Positions 18,396 to 28,386 are shown, numbered from the stretch's first letter. The stretch is 64,000 nucleotides of DNA from CALMFG01 sp963674805 (GCA_963674805.2 CAXXNY010000021.1:545029-609028), one strand, 5' to 3'. Numbers and translations: made by a program. The notes: a model not told the origin generated them from the sequence alone.

Positions 18396-20214
18396 GGCGT
18401 TTAAAATCAACCGGCTGAGCCAGCGGCTGTGGCTGTTTATGTTTTTTCAGGCATTGGTGCTGGTGCTGTTTGTCAGTATCTTCTCTTATTACAGCGCCGC
18501 CTCGGCCATGCAGAAAGAGGCTTTGAGTTTTTCAGAAGAAATACTGGGGATGAAAGCCGACAGCATGGATGATTACATGATTCATATGGAGCAGTATTCC
18601 CAGGACGTTTTATATGAATCGGCCATTTACAGCGTGCTGGAAAGCGCCCGGCATATTGACCGCCGTTCGATATTCATCGAGCGCGACATCAAGGAAGTGC
18701 TGGATGCCGATGGCTCACCCATCATGAGTTTGTTTTCCAATATTATTATATCGCGTGAAGAAATTCAGTCCATCGCCCTGATTGACAATGAAGGGCTGAT
18801 TTGGGTTTATGATAACGATGATTCTAAAAAAACCGAAATTCAGGAACTAATCGACGATGAGATGTTCCAGAATATCAGCGAGCGCGCGATGACAGCGCAC
18901 GGACGCCAGGAAGTCTATCTCAATACCGTTGACGGGGTAACGGAGGACATCTTCTTTTCACGGGTCATTTACAGCCCGGAAAACTATCAGCAGCTGGGAT
19001 ACCTGGTACTGCTCGCCGACCGGGATTATTTTAAATCCCTGATTGAAAGCGGCATGACGGACAACGCGTTTCATGTCATGTTATACGATATCGGCGGACA
19101 GCCGGTATATGCGGCCGGTCAGGAGCAATACGGCAACGCAGTCCTGCGGTTTTTAGACAGTGACGTCCAGTGGGAGGTCAACCGGTTTAAAGGCGTGTTG
19201 TTTGTCCGGACGGATATGAAAAACAGCGACTGGGCGATGGTTTCGGCGCAGGCATTGGATATTCTGTATGCGGACATTATTCGCCTGCGCGGCTTTTTAA
19301 TTGCGTATTCTGTCGGGCTGGTTCTGCTGTTTGCGTTTTTATCATGGATATTCTCTAAGGACACGGTCAAACCGGTGCAGACACTGACCGAAGCCATGAA
19401 GCGGGTCAGGAGCGGTGAAAGCGGTGTTGATGTGGCGGTGGACCGGGATGACGAGCTTGGTTATATGAGCGAGACCTTTAACACCATGGTGCGCCAGAAC
19501 GAACGGCTGGTGAAGACCATCTATCGGGAGCAGATCACTAAAAAAGACGCAGAACTGCAGGCACTGCAATCACAGATCAATCCGCATTTTCTCTTTAATA
19601 CGCTGGAAACCATCTCCTGGACGGCACGGCTCAAGCATGTGGATGAAATCAGCGATATCGTCGAAGACCTTGCCGAAATCATGAAGGCGGGGATTGGCAA
19701 AGGGGATGCGCTGATCAAGATCAAAACCGAGATTGCCTATATCGACCGCTATTTAAGCATCATGAAAAAACGCTTTGAAAAGCGGCTTCAGGTCATTAAA
19801 AAAATTGATAAGGCACTTTACGGGTATAAGATTCCAAAGCTTTTAATCCAGCCATTGATTGAGAACGCGATTTACCACGGTATTGACAAACAGCGCGAGG
19901 GCGGATGCGTGTTTATCGGCGTATCCAGAAAGAACGCAGAGGTCCATATTTCCGTATGTAATTCCGGTAAGGGGATTAGCGAGGAAGAGGTCAGCCGGAT
20001 TAATAAAGGCCTGCTGCGGCCGTCGGATGAATATTTTTATAATTTAAAGGAAAACCAGCTTGAGAATGTCGGGCTGGAAAACGTTAACCGCCGGATTAAG
20101 CTGTATTACGGCGAGGATTACGGTATCTGCGTTTCAAGCAGTTACGGGCACTATACCAAGGTTGTAGGTGTGCTGCCGATTGAAGGGATCATAGAAGGAG
20201 ACGACGATGTATAA
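18379..20214 (+). CDS. YesM-type sensor histidine kinase
   Basis: 611 residues from GTG 18379, overlapping the upstream lipoprotein gene. Membrane helices at about 15-37 and 297-320 enclose a Cache-like extracellular sensor of about 260 residues. A HAMP domain follows (about 320-375). The His_kinase domain carries LQSQINPHFLFNTLETISW, with His403 as phosphoacceptor, and the GHKL ATPase domain has LIENAIYHGID (N box) and VCNSGKGISEEE (G box). It pairs with the response regulator whose start overlaps its stop by 8 bp. It should sense extracellular oligosaccharide, perhaps through the adjacent lipoprotein, and phosphorylate the YesN-type regulator. Confidence 0.9.
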   Translation: MKTKNKAFKINRLSQRLWLFMFFQALVLVLFVSIFSYYSAASAMQKEALSFSEEILGMKADSMDDYMIHMEQYSQDVLYESAIYSVLESARHIDRRSIFIERDIKEVLDADGSPIMSLFSNIIISREEIQSIALIDNEGLIWVYDNDDSKKTEIQELIDDEMFQNISERAMTAHGRQEVYLNTVDGVTEDIFFSRVIYSPENYQQLGYLVLLADRDYFKSLIESGMTDNAFHVMLYDIGGQPVYAAGQEQYGNAVLRFLDSDVQWEVNRFKGVLFVRTDMKNSDWAMVSAQALDILYADIIRLRGFLIAYSVGLVLLFAFLSWIFSKDTVKPVQTLTEAMKRVRSGESGVDVAVDRDDELGYMSETFNTMVRQNERLVKTIYREQITKKDAELQALQSQINPHFLFNTLETISWTARLKHVDEISDIVEDLAEIMKAGIGKGDALIKIKTEIAYIDRYLSIMKKRFEKRLQVIKKIDKALYGYKIPKLLIQPLIENAIYHGIDKQREGGCVFIGVSRKNAEVHISVCNSGKGISEEEVSRINKGLLRPSDEYFYNLKENQLENVGLENVNRRIKLYYGEDYGICVSSSYGHYTKVVGVLPIEGIIEGDDDV

Positions 20215-21751
20215 GGTGCTGCTGATCGATGATGAGCCGATTATCAGGAAAGGGCTGAAAAACATCATCAACTGGCAAGAATACGGATGTGAAGTCTGCG
20301 GGGAAGCGGCTGATGGCAAGGAAGGGATCGAAAAGGTCGAGTCCCTCCAGCCGGACATCGTTTTTACGGATATCCGGATGCCGGAAATCGACGGGCTGGA
20401 GATGATCCGTATTTTAACCGAACAGCCCCGCGTGATGAAGATCATTATTCTGACCGGATTCACCGATTTTGAATACGTCAAAGAAGCGCTGGTGCTGGGT
20501 GCGTTTGATTATCTGGTCAAGCCCACAAAACTGGAAGAGATTAAAAAAGTCACCAGCCGCGCCGTCAAAGAACTGGATATGATTATCCATACCGAAGAGC
20601 GGGCAAAGGCGCTGAAACAAAGCTTTAATCGGTATTTGCCCAAACTCAGGGAAAAGCTGTTATATGAGGTGATGCTGGGCATTACCACGGACTCGGCTGA
20701 GATTGAGCGGCGCACAAAGGATTTGGGATTGGAGATTGACCAGTTCTATTTGGTACTGGTGAATTCGCACCCGAACGACAGCGAAAAAAACAAGTCAGTC
20801 GCACAGTACGGTATTCTGCATACCTTTGAGGATATGCTGAGCGATGAATATGTGGTTTACAGCATTGCGGTGGATTACTGCAATTCCGCTTTTATGATTA
20901 CCTTTTCTGAAGATGAAATGGAAGACCGGATTTTTACGCGCTGTCATGAGCTGCAGCAGATGATGATGAGCGGGCTGAATATGAGTGTCAGTCTGGCGGT
21001 CAGTGAAAGCGGTCAGGGCATTGAAGACCTGCTGATGTGTTATTCCCAATGCTGCCGGGCAATGGATTACGGCATGCTCACTGGCAGCGGATCGTTCATG
21101 CTGTTCAGTGATATCGCTGACGTGGTGCCCAGCCGGATGAATATCAGGCTGCAGGGCATCGGGCAGCTGATTATCGAGGGTATTGCCTGCGGATCCGCAT
21201 CCGCAACACAGGAGCATATCAATGCGCTGCGGGCGGAAATTAAAAAACAGGAAGTAATCGATGCGACAGTGATGGGCATCTTAACGTCAATCGCGGCGGA
21301 TATTAAACAGCAGCTCAGCGGCGAGCAGTACCAAACACACGAGGATATGACCCACGAGCAGATACTGGATGATATCAAACGCTATGCAGATAAAGCGATT
21401 GAAATTTCGATGCATAACTCCCGCGAGAATATGAGACTGGTGATGAAAAAGGCGATTGAATTCTTAGAGGAGAATTATCAGCGGCAGATTACGCTGGCCG
21501 AAGTCGCGGGTGCGGTGTTTGTCAGCCCGTATTATATCAGCCGGATGTTCAAACGGGAAACCGGACAGACCATGACCGAATACCTGAACGATATGCGTAT
21601 CAAAAACGCCTGTACTCTGTTGGAAAACGTCGCCTACAAAGTCTATCAGATCGGCGAGATGGTCGGGATTCCGGATGCGCATTATTTTTCGCGCTTATTT
21701 AAAAACAGCACCGGTCTGACACCGAGTGAATACCGTAATAAAATGACATAA
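20207..21751 (+). CDS. YesN-type response regulator with AraC-family output domain
   Basis: 514 residues. Receiver domain 1-120 with LIDDEP, phosphoacceptor Asp55 in VFTDIRMPE and Lys in YLVKPTK. A central region of about 270 residues is typical of long YesN proteins. The C-terminal AraC/XylS domain (about 415-512) has two HTH motifs: ITLAEVAGAVFVSPYYISRM and YQIGEMVGIPDAHYFSRLF, ending TGLTPSEYRNK. Start ATG 20207 overlaps the kinase gene. It most likely activates the permease/binding-protein/GH94 genes that follow after a 133-bp gap. GCAACT occurs twice in that gap (21789 and 21824), a weak candidate for its site. Confidence 0.9.
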   Translation: MYKVLLIDDEPIIRKGLKNIINWQEYGCEVCGEAADGKEGIEKVESLQPDIVFTDIRMPEIDGLEMIRILTEQPRVMKIIILTGFTDFEYVKEALVLGAFDYLVKPTKLEEIKKVTSRAVKELDMIIHTEERAKALKQSFNRYLPKLREKLLYEVMLGITTDSAEIERRTKDLGLEIDQFYLVLVNSHPNDSEKNKSVAQYGILHTFEDMLSDEYVVYSIAVDYCNSAFMITFSEDEMEDRIFTRCHELQQMMMSGLNMSVSLAVSESGQGIEDLLMCYSQCCRAMDYGMLTGSGSFMLFSDIADVVPSRMNIRLQGIGQLIIEGIACGSASATQEHINALRAEIKKQEVIDATVMGILTSIAADIKQQLSGEQYQTHEDMTHEQILDDIKRYADKAIEISMHNSRENMRLVMKKAIEFLEENYQRQITLAEVAGAVFVSPYYISRMFKRETGQTMTEYLNDMRIKNACTLLENVAYKVYQIGEMVGIPDAHYFSRLFKNSTGLTPSEYRNKMT

Positions 21752-21884
21752 TCCATCCCATGTGCATATTTTTGTTGTCTGATTTTGCGCAACTTAAGAT
21801 CGGGCAATTCTGTTCACTATTAAGCAACTCCGTTTATTCATTTCTTTTTTAATTCGTTATAACATCATCCTATCGAAAGAAGGG

Positions 21885-22865
21885 ATGATATTTCACATGC
21901 ACGCAGATACCCGGAACGGAAACAAGATAAAACCGCGAAACCCGCGGAAGAAAGGTTTCTTTTTTGAGTTAAAGAAGAACCGTGTGCTGTATTTGATGAT
22001 GATACCAACTGTCATCTTCTTGATTATCAACAACTATCTGCCGATGCTGGGGCTGTCGATTGCGTTTGTGAAATACCGCCCCGCGCTGGGAATCTTCGGC
22101 TCGGAGTTTATCGGATTAGAGAATTTCAGATACTTCTTCTCAACCCCTGATTTTATCACCATTACCCGAAATACCGTTTTATATAATTTGGTTTATATCA
22201 TTTTAGATATCGGCATCGCGGTTGTTTGCGCGATTGCGCTGAATGAAATGCGTAAAAAATACGCAAAGAAAGTCTTCCAATCATTCATGCTGATGCCGTT
22301 CTTTATTTCCTGGGTTGTGGTCAACTATATCTTCTATTCATTCTTAAGTGTTGATAAAGGGTTTATCAACACAACGGTCATGGAGTTTCTAGGACTGCCG
22401 CCGGTTCAGTGGTACCGGGCGACAAAGGCATGGCCGTTTATTTTGGTCTTTGCCCAGCTATGGCGTTATACAGGTTATAACACAATCCTGATGTACGCCG
22501 GGCTGATGAGCATTGATGAGACATTATACGAAGCGGCGCTGGTGGACGGCGCATCGAAATTTAAGCAGATATTCAAGATCACCCTGCCGCAACTTTCTCC
22601 GGTCATTATCGTCATGTTTCTGATGTTGGTCGGGCGTATCTTTTATGCGGACTTCGGACTCCACTTCCAGGTGCCGAATGACTCAGGTGCGCTGTACCCG
22701 GTCACGGATGTGCTTGATACCTATGTTTACCGATCGTTGAGGCGCATGGGGAATATATCAATGGCTGCTGCCGCCGGTTTTTATCAGGCTGTGGTCGGCA
22801 TGATTATCGTGGTTGTTGCGAATAAAGTCGTCAAGCGGTTTGATGATACAAAATCACTCTTCTAA
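21885..22865 (+). CDS. ABC transporter permease, LplB-type (oligosaccharide import)
   Basis: 326 residues with six membrane helices. The binding-protein-dependent permease motif EAALVDGASKFKQIFKITLP near residue 220 is the EAA loop that docks on the ATPase. The N-terminus is basic and cytoplasmic. Two starts are plausible: ATG 21885, immediately behind AGAAGG, and ATG 21897. It is the first of a permease pair whose partner begins 10 bp after its stop. No ATPase gene is in the locus, as is usual for this family, which uses a shared MsmX-type ATPase encoded elsewhere (family knowledge). Confidence 0.88.
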   Translation: MIFHMHADTRNGNKIKPRNPRKKGFFFELKKNRVLYLMMIPTVIFLIINNYLPMLGLSIAFVKYRPALGIFGSEFIGLENFRYFFSTPDFITITRNTVLYNLVYIILDIGIAVVCAIALNEMRKKYAKKVFQSFMLMPFFISWVVVNYIFYSFLSVDKGFINTTVMEFLGLPPVQWYRATKAWPFILVFAQLWRYTGYNTILMYAGLMSIDETLYEAALVDGASKFKQIFKITLPQLSPVIIVMFLMLVGRIFYADFGLHFQVPNDSGALYPVTDVLDTYVYRSLRRMGNISMAAAAGFYQAVVGMIIVVVANKVVKRFDDTKSLF

Positions 22866-22875
22866 GGAATTGGTC

Positions 22876-23784
22876 ATGAAAAGAAAAAAACGGAAACTAT
22901 CAGAGATTAATAAAATATCGCCGGCAGCGGACGCTACCTTAAAAGTGATTTTTTCGGTAATGATCGGTATTACATGTATCTATCCGCTGCTGATGATTAT
23001 CGGGTCCTCTTTTACGGATAATATTACGCTGCTTCGCGAAGGCTACAATGTCATACCGCGCGTCTTTTCACTCGAAGCCTACCGCTTTGTACTGCTAAAA
23101 TCGAGTAAACTGTTTAATGCCTATGGCGTCACAATTCTGGTGACGTTAATCGGCACCACGGTCGGGGTGACCATGATGGCGATGTATGCATATGCGCTCA
23201 GCCGCAAGGATTTAAAATACCGGCGCTTCTTCTCGCTGTTTGCCTATGTCACGTTTGTATTTAACGGCGGGCTGGTGCCGTTCTATTATGTGTATTCCCG
23301 CGTGCTCAACCTCGGCAATACATTGGCGGTGCTGATTATTCCTTATCTTGTAGATGTCTGGTATATCGTCATTTTGCGGACGTTCTTCCAGGCAAGCATT
23401 CATGATGAGATTATTGAGAGCGCAAAGATCGACGGCGCAGGTGAATTGCGCACGTTTTTCCAGATCGTGCTGCCGCTTGCGATACCGGCGATTGCAACGG
23501 TGATGCTGTTTACGGTGCTGAAATACTGGAACGATTTTCAGCTTCCGTTGTACTTTATCGAAGATTCGAGTAAATATAACGTTCAGTATATGCTCTACCG
23601 CTTAATGGAGAATATGGAGTTCCTGGCTCAGGACACGCATTCCATCAAGCTTGACGGTCCGCTGCCCATTGAAGCGGCTCGGATGGCGATGTGCGTGTTA
23701 GGTGCGGGCCCGCTGCTGGTCGCGTATCCGTTTTTCCAGCGGTATTTTATAAAAGGACTGACCCTCGGTTCGGTTAAAGGGTAA
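22876..23784 (+). CDS. ABC transporter permease, YtcP/LplC-type (oligosaccharide import)
   Basis: 302 residues from ATG 22876, supported by AAGGA at 22864-22868; a longer reading beginning inside the upstream gene is not needed. Six membrane helices and the EAA loop ESAKIDGAGELRTFFQIVLP. The C-terminal block IEAARMAMCVLGAGPLLVAYPFFQRYFIKGLTLGSVKG is conserved in this family. It forms a heterodimeric channel with the preceding permease and receives substrate from the lipoprotein encoded next. Confidence 0.88.
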   Translation: MKRKKRKLSEINKISPAADATLKVIFSVMIGITCIYPLLMIIGSSFTDNITLLREGYNVIPRVFSLEAYRFVLLKSSKLFNAYGVTILVTLIGTTVGVTMMAMYAYALSRKDLKYRRFFSLFAYVTFVFNGGLVPFYYVYSRVLNLGNTLAVLIIPYLVDVWYIVILRTFFQASIHDEIIESAKIDGAGELRTFFQIVLPLAIPAIATVMLFTVLKYWNDFQLPLYFIEDSSKYNVQYMLYRLMENMEFLAQDTHSIKLDGPLPIEAARMAMCVLGAGPLLVAYPFFQRYFIKGLTLGSVKG

Positions 23785-23842
23785 TATTTGTGCGGCCGGC
23801 GAAGGACCGGCAGCCAAGAAAATAAAAATGGAGGAAAAGAAA

Positions 23843-25363
23843 ATGAAGAGAGCTAGAATTATTACGATAATTCTATGTGTCATGCTGATGGGCGCAATGC
23901 TGTTCACAGGCTGCGGCGCGAAAGAAGATGCAGCTCCGGCAGCATCTGATGCAGAATCAACAGCAGCGGCATCACAAGAAGATGCAGTTGAGTTGAAATG
24001 GTATGTCATCGGTGCACAGGAACAGGAAGACCAGGATATGGTCGAAGAAAAGATCAACGAATATCTTTTAGAGAAGATTAACGCTACCGTTGATATTGTC
24101 TTCCTGGATTACGGCGATTACCCGCAGGTAGTCGGCACCAAGCTTGCGGCAGGCGAAGAAATCGACATCTGCTTCACATCCGGCTGGACGGGCGCAGCAG
24201 GCTACCGCGCTAACGCTCCGATCGGGAATTTTGTGGCATTGAATGATTACTTTGAACCCGGCGGCATTCTGTATGAAACCCGCGAAATTATCGGAGATGA
24301 CTTCCTGTTCGCGACACAGATTGACGGTGTCAGCTATGCGATCCCGTGCAACAAAGAAAAGGCACACAACTGGGGCTTCTTATTCAGACAAGACATCGTG
24401 GATGAACTGAGCCTGGATGTTAACAGCGTAAAAACTGTTGAAGATCTGGAACCAATCCTGGCAGCGGTTAAATCGGCTTATCCTGAAATGATCGGGCTGG
24501 TCACGGCAACAGGCGAAGCACCGTATCGTCTGCTTGACTGGAATACACTTCTTGACGATGATGTTCCGGGTGCATTGTATCCGGACAACAGAGACAATGT
24601 TGTTGTTAACCAGTTTGAAATGCCTGAAACCATTGCGCATTTCAAGACCATGAAAGCATATTATGATGCCGGATATATCCGTTCCGATGCTGATACTTAT
24701 GAATCCTGGATGGGCGATTTAGAATCCGGACAGGGCTTCTGCGTATCACAGTCAATGAAACCCGGAAAAGATGTTGAGTTCTCTCAAGGTCTTGACTACA
24801 CCTTCGTACAAGTTGACTGCACCGTTCCGGTCATGAGCAACCGTGAAGCCGACGGTTCAATGATGGCGATTCCGATTGGGTCGAAGAATCCGGACAAAGC
24901 AGCAGAACTGCTGAATCTTGCGAATACCGATAAATATTTAAACAACCTGTTGAACTATGGTATCGAAGGCGTTCATTTTACAAAAGTATCGGATAACATT
25001 ATTGAACTCAGCGCAGACAATGCCGGATGGAGACCGAATATCACATGGGTATTCCCGAACCAGTTCATGAGTTATGTCATGAGCAGCGAAGATCCTGAAA
25101 AATTCGTGAAATTCGAAGAATACAACGAATCGGCGATTCCGCTGAATAACCTGGGCTTCGTCTATAACGGCGCTGACAAAGAAAACATCGTATCCGCATT
25201 AAAAGCGATCACCGCACAGTATACACCGAGACTGTATGCCGGCGCAGTGGACGACGTGGATGCACTTGTTGGCGAAATGAATCAGAAGATGTATGACGCA
25301 GGACTGCAGGAATTACTGGACGACATGCAGACACAGTATGATGCATGGCTGGCAGCGAAGTAA
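23843..25363 (+). CDS. Solute-binding lipoprotein of the LipO/DUF3502 type
   Basis: 506 residues from ATG 23843 (GGAGG at 23830-23834; the ATG at 23828 overlaps that site and is rejected). Signal peptide with lipobox LFTGC, followed by an Ala/Glu/Asp-rich linker. Motifs INEYLLEKINATVDIVFLDY, then GEEIDICFTSGW, are typical of binding proteins that work with LplB/YtcP permeases. A C-terminal DUF3502-like region includes NNLGFVYN. It probably captures the oligosaccharide for the adjacent permeases. A hairpin follows the gene (25382-25415), as often seen after highly expressed binding-protein genes. Confidence 0.88.
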   Translation: MKRARIITIILCVMLMGAMLFTGCGAKEDAAPAASDAESTAAASQEDAVELKWYVIGAQEQEDQDMVEEKINEYLLEKINATVDIVFLDYGDYPQVVGTKLAAGEEIDICFTSGWTGAAGYRANAPIGNFVALNDYFEPGGILYETREIIGDDFLFATQIDGVSYAIPCNKEKAHNWGFLFRQDIVDELSLDVNSVKTVEDLEPILAAVKSAYPEMIGLVTATGEAPYRLLDWNTLLDDDVPGALYPDNRDNVVVNQFEMPETIAHFKTMKAYYDAGYIRSDADTYESWMGDLESGQGFCVSQSMKPGKDVEFSQGLDYTFVQVDCTVPVMSNREADGSMMAIPIGSKNPDKAAELLNLANTDKYLNNLLNYGIEGVHFTKVSDNIIELSADNAGWRPNITWVFPNQFMSYVMSSEDPEKFVKFEEYNESAIPLNNLGFVYNGADKENIVSALKAITAQYTPRLYAGAVDDVDALVGEMNQKMYDAGLQELLDDMQTQYDAWLAAK

Positions 25364-25381
25364 TTCAAACATAACGACCGA

Positions 25382-25415
25382 AAATCAAGGGCTGCTTTCC
25401 TGCGGTCCTTGATTT
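25382..25415 (+). terminator. Intercistronic hairpin between binding-protein and GH94 genes
   Basis: AAATCAAGG (25382-25390) pairs perfectly with CCTTGATTT (25407-25415). No strong T-run follows, so it may act as a partial terminator or protect the upstream message from 3' decay, lowering expression of the enzyme relative to the binding protein. Confidence 0.55.
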
Positions 25416-25439
25416 CATATTTTAAAGCGAGAATAAAAG

Positions 25440-27863
25440 ATGAAATACGGATATTTTGACAACGAAAATAAAGAATATGTCATTACCAAACCGGAAACAC
25501 CCTACCCTTGGATCAATTACCTCGGGAACACGGACTTTCTTTCTTTGATTTCCAATACGGGCGCCGGATACTGCTTTTATAAAGATGCGCGTTTAAGGCG
25601 GATACTGCGTTACCGTTATAACAACATTCCGGCCGACTCGACAGGGCGTTACTTTTATATTAAGGACGGCGAGACCGTATTTAATATCGGGAAATATCCG
25701 GCCAAAACCGAGCTTGATCATTATTCATGCCGCCACGGACTCGGGTATACGAAAATCAAAGCAGAAAAAAACGGAATCAGTGCATGCGACCTGGCTTATG
25801 TGCCGTTGGATGTTAACGGGGAAGTGCATCACATCACCCTCAGCAACCGGACTGACCGGCAAAAGCGCATACAGGTGTTTTCGTATATGGAGTTCTGCCT
25901 GTGGGATGCATGGGACGACCAGACGAATTTTCAGCGCAATTATAATACGGGCGAAGTGTATATTAAGGACGCGTTTATCTGCCATATCACCGAATACCGT
26001 GAACGCAGGAATCATTTTTCATTTTTATGGTGCAGTGCGCCGGTCAGCGGGTTCGATACCGACAGGGAATCTTTTTTGGGATTATATAACGGACTTGACC
26101 GTCCGGAAGTCGTATTCAGCGGTAAGAGCAAAAATTCGGTTGCACACGGCTGGTCGCCGATAGCGTCGCATTCGGTAGCGGTGGATTTAGCGCCCGGTGA
26201 AACCAAAACCATTACATGGGTGCTGGGTTATGTTGAGAATAATCAGGATCAAAAGTATATGCCGGACGGCTTGCCGAACATTGAACAGGCAGAGTCTATG
26301 GTAAAGCGTTATCAAAATTCTGAGTCCGTATCTATGGATATGACGGCGCTGAAAGCGTACTGGGAAGAATTGTTGTCCCATTACCAGATCGAAAGCGAAG
26401 ATGAACGGCTTAATACCATGGTGAATATATGGAACCAATACCAGTGTATGGTCACCTTCAACCTGTCGCGGTCGGCATCCTTCTTTGAGTCGGGTGTCGG
26501 CCGGGGCATGGGCTTCCGGGATTCTAACCAGGATATTCTGGGATTTGTGCATCAAATTCCTGACTTGGCCCGGGAACGGCTGATTGATATTGCGGCGACC
26601 CAGTTCACCGACGGCAGCACGTATCATCAATACCAGCCGCTGACCAAAAAAGGCAATGCGGATATCGGCAGCGGATTCAACGACGATCCGTTGTGGCTGG
26701 TGCTGGCGGTAGTCGCATATATCAAGGAAACCGGCGATGAGGGAATATTGGACGTAGCGGTTCCGTTTAATGATATGACGCCGGCTAAAATGATCGACCA
26801 TCTCGAAGCGTCTGTCGGCCATGTGATTAATAATCTCGGCCCGCACGGACTGCCGTTGATTGGGCGTGCGGACTGGAACGACTGTTTGAATTTAAATTGC
26901 CATTCCGTTAATCCGGGGGAATCGTTCCAGACCTTCGGGGACCCATACGGGGATACGGCGGAATCTGTGATGATTGCCGGCTTGTTTGTGTATGCGGGTA
27001 CGATGTATGCTGAATTGTTGGGTCGGGTCAAAGAGAATGAAAAGGCGGAGCAGCTGACTGCGGAGATCAAGCGCGTGAAACAGGCGGTAGACGATCATGG
27101 CTGGGACGGGGACTGGTTTAAGCGGGCATATGATGCCGAAGGCAGGGTAATCGGCTCGAAGGAGTGCGATGAAGGCCGTATTTATATCGAACCTCAGGGA
27201 CTGTGCGTGATGGCAGGCATCGGCAGGGACGACGGGCGTGCGATCAAAGCGCTGGACAGTGTCGGGGAACACCTCAAGACAGAGTACGGTATTATGCTGC
27301 AGCAGCCGGCCTATACGGCATACCGCCCGGAACTTGGCGAGATTTCATCATACCCGCCGGGATATAAAGAGAACGCAGGCATCTTCTGCCACAATAATGC
27401 GTGGATTGTGTGCGCCGAGGCGGAAATGGGACGCGGGGAAAAGGCGTTTGAAGCGTATGCGGCGATTGCGCCGGCGTATCAGAGCGATGACCAGAGAAAA
27501 CACAGGACCGAGCCGTATGTATATGCACAGATGGTAGCGGGACGGGATGCAGCCGATTTCGGAGAGGCTAAGAATTCCTGGCTGACCGGAACGGCATCCT
27601 GGTGCTTTGTCAGCATTGCACAGTTTATTCTGGGTATAAAGCCGGACTTTGAGGGTTTAAGGATCGATCCGTGCCTGCCGCCCGATTTAAAAACCTATAC
27701 CATAACGCGAAAGTTCAGGGGCGCCATCTATATTATCAAAGTTTCTAAAGCCTCGAAAAACGCAAAAGGTGTACGCCGGATGATTGTGGACGGTAAGGCG
27801 ATTGCGGATAATTTGGTTCCCTTATCAGAGAACGCGGTATGCCGGGTTGAGGTTGAGATATAA
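25440..27863 (+). CDS. GH94 phosphorylase, probable cellobiose phosphorylase
   Basis: 807 residues, the usual length of cellobiose phosphorylases (about 810), no signal peptide. The N-terminus MKYGYFDNENKEYVITKP, with TPYPWINYLG and RYRYNN, closely resembles clostridial cellobiose phosphorylase. Then come GRGMGFRDSNQDILG and GRADWNDCLNLN (Asp478-Asn482), the motif carrying the catalytic acid, plus YPPGYKENAGIFCHNNAW lining the phosphate and sugar sites. The reaction is cellobiose + phosphate to glucose-1-phosphate + glucose, conserving bond energy. Cellodextrin phosphorylase or a related beta-glucoside phosphorylase cannot be excluded. The upstream transporter and GH9 fit intracellular breakdown of imported beta-glucan fragments. 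Confidence 0.88.
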   Translation: MKYGYFDNENKEYVITKPETPYPWINYLGNTDFLSLISNTGAGYCFYKDARLRRILRYRYNNIPADSTGRYFYIKDGETVFNIGKYPAKTELDHYSCRHGLGYTKIKAEKNGISACDLAYVPLDVNGEVHHITLSNRTDRQKRIQVFSYMEFCLWDAWDDQTNFQRNYNTGEVYIKDAFICHITEYRERRNHFSFLWCSAPVSGFDTDRESFLGLYNGLDRPEVVFSGKSKNSVAHGWSPIASHSVAVDLAPGETKTITWVLGYVENNQDQKYMPDGLPNIEQAESMVKRYQNSESVSMDMTALKAYWEELLSHYQIESEDERLNTMVNIWNQYQCMVTFNLSRSASFFESGVGRGMGFRDSNQDILGFVHQIPDLARERLIDIAATQFTDGSTYHQYQPLTKKGNADIGSGFNDDPLWLVLAVVAYIKETGDEGILDVAVPFNDMTPAKMIDHLEASVGHVINNLGPHGLPLIGRADWNDCLNLNCHSVNPGESFQTFGDPYGDTAESVMIAGLFVYAGTMYAELLGRVKENEKAEQLTAEIKRVKQAVDDHGWDGDWFKRAYDAEGRVIGSKECDEGRIYIEPQGLCVMAGIGRDDGRAIKALDSVGEHLKTEYGIMLQQPAYTAYRPELGEISSYPPGYKENAGIFCHNNAWIVCAEAEMGRGEKAFEAYAAIAPAYQSDDQRKHRTEPYVYAQMVAGRDAADFGEAKNSWLTGTASWCFVSIAQFILGIKPDFEGLRIDPCLPPDLKTYTITRKFRGAIYIIKVSKASKNAKGVRRMIVDGKAIADNLVPLSENAVCRVEVEI

Positions 27864-27879
27864 GGAGATTTAATTTCCG

Positions 27880-28386
27880 GTGAAGAATATGGGTATTGAG
27901 ACAAGAAAAATTACAACGAAAATCGAGAGCGAATCTTTATACCGTAATGCATACCCTAATTTTGGCTGGAAATTTGTTAAAAGCGCTTATATACTGGGCA
28001 GAAGTGATTTGATTACTCTTTTTTTCGAGCGGGATACTGAGATACTCAATCACACCGAACTCACCCGCCTGCAGCGGAAATTTGACGCACATGTCAAAGT
28101 GATTCATAAATATGAGAACCAATGCCACATGCGTGCAACAATGACAGCCTGCGCAGTTGGCATAGGCGGCGTTGCGGTTGGCTTTGTAACGTATCTCCTA
28201 TGGACCAAAGGCCTGATTATATCATCCGCTGTTTTTGCGTTTTTCTCTCTTGCTCTGCTGACACTTCCCATGTTCATATATCGTTGGCGGATTGAGGCGT
28301 TGAAGTCTGAATATTACCCGCTTATTTATGAAAACGAAAAGACGTTGGATCAAATCTGCATCAAAGGCAGAAGCCTGCTGTTTTAG
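27880..28386 (+). CDS. Two-helix membrane protein of unknown function
   Basis: 168 residues, 16 bp after the GH94 stop, so possibly cotranscribed. GTG 27880 has AAGGAG about 12 bp upstream; ATG 27889 is the alternative. Residues 1-85 are charged and include RDTEILNHTELTRLQRKFDA. Two membrane helices follow at about 88-110 and 115-135, with a basic, then acidic C-terminus. The layout resembles stress- or envelope-related proteins with a PH-like N-terminal part, but no family is recognised. A terminator lies 110 bp downstream. Confidence 0.6.
   Translation: MKNMGIETRKITTKIESESLYRNAYPNFGWKFVKSAYILGRSDLITLFFERDTEILNHTELTRLQRKFDAHVKVIHKYENQCHMRATMTACAVGIGGVAVGFVTYLLWTKGLIISSAVFAFFSLALLTLPMFIYRWRIEALKSEYYPLIYENEKTLDQICIKGRSLLF

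Noticed and set aside
21781..21836. GCAACT pair and a lone CCGTTTA upstream of the permease genes as a LytTR or YesN site
   Set aside because: The GCAACT copies are 35 bp apart, not a whole number of helical turns, and the CCGTTTA has no partner 21 bp away.
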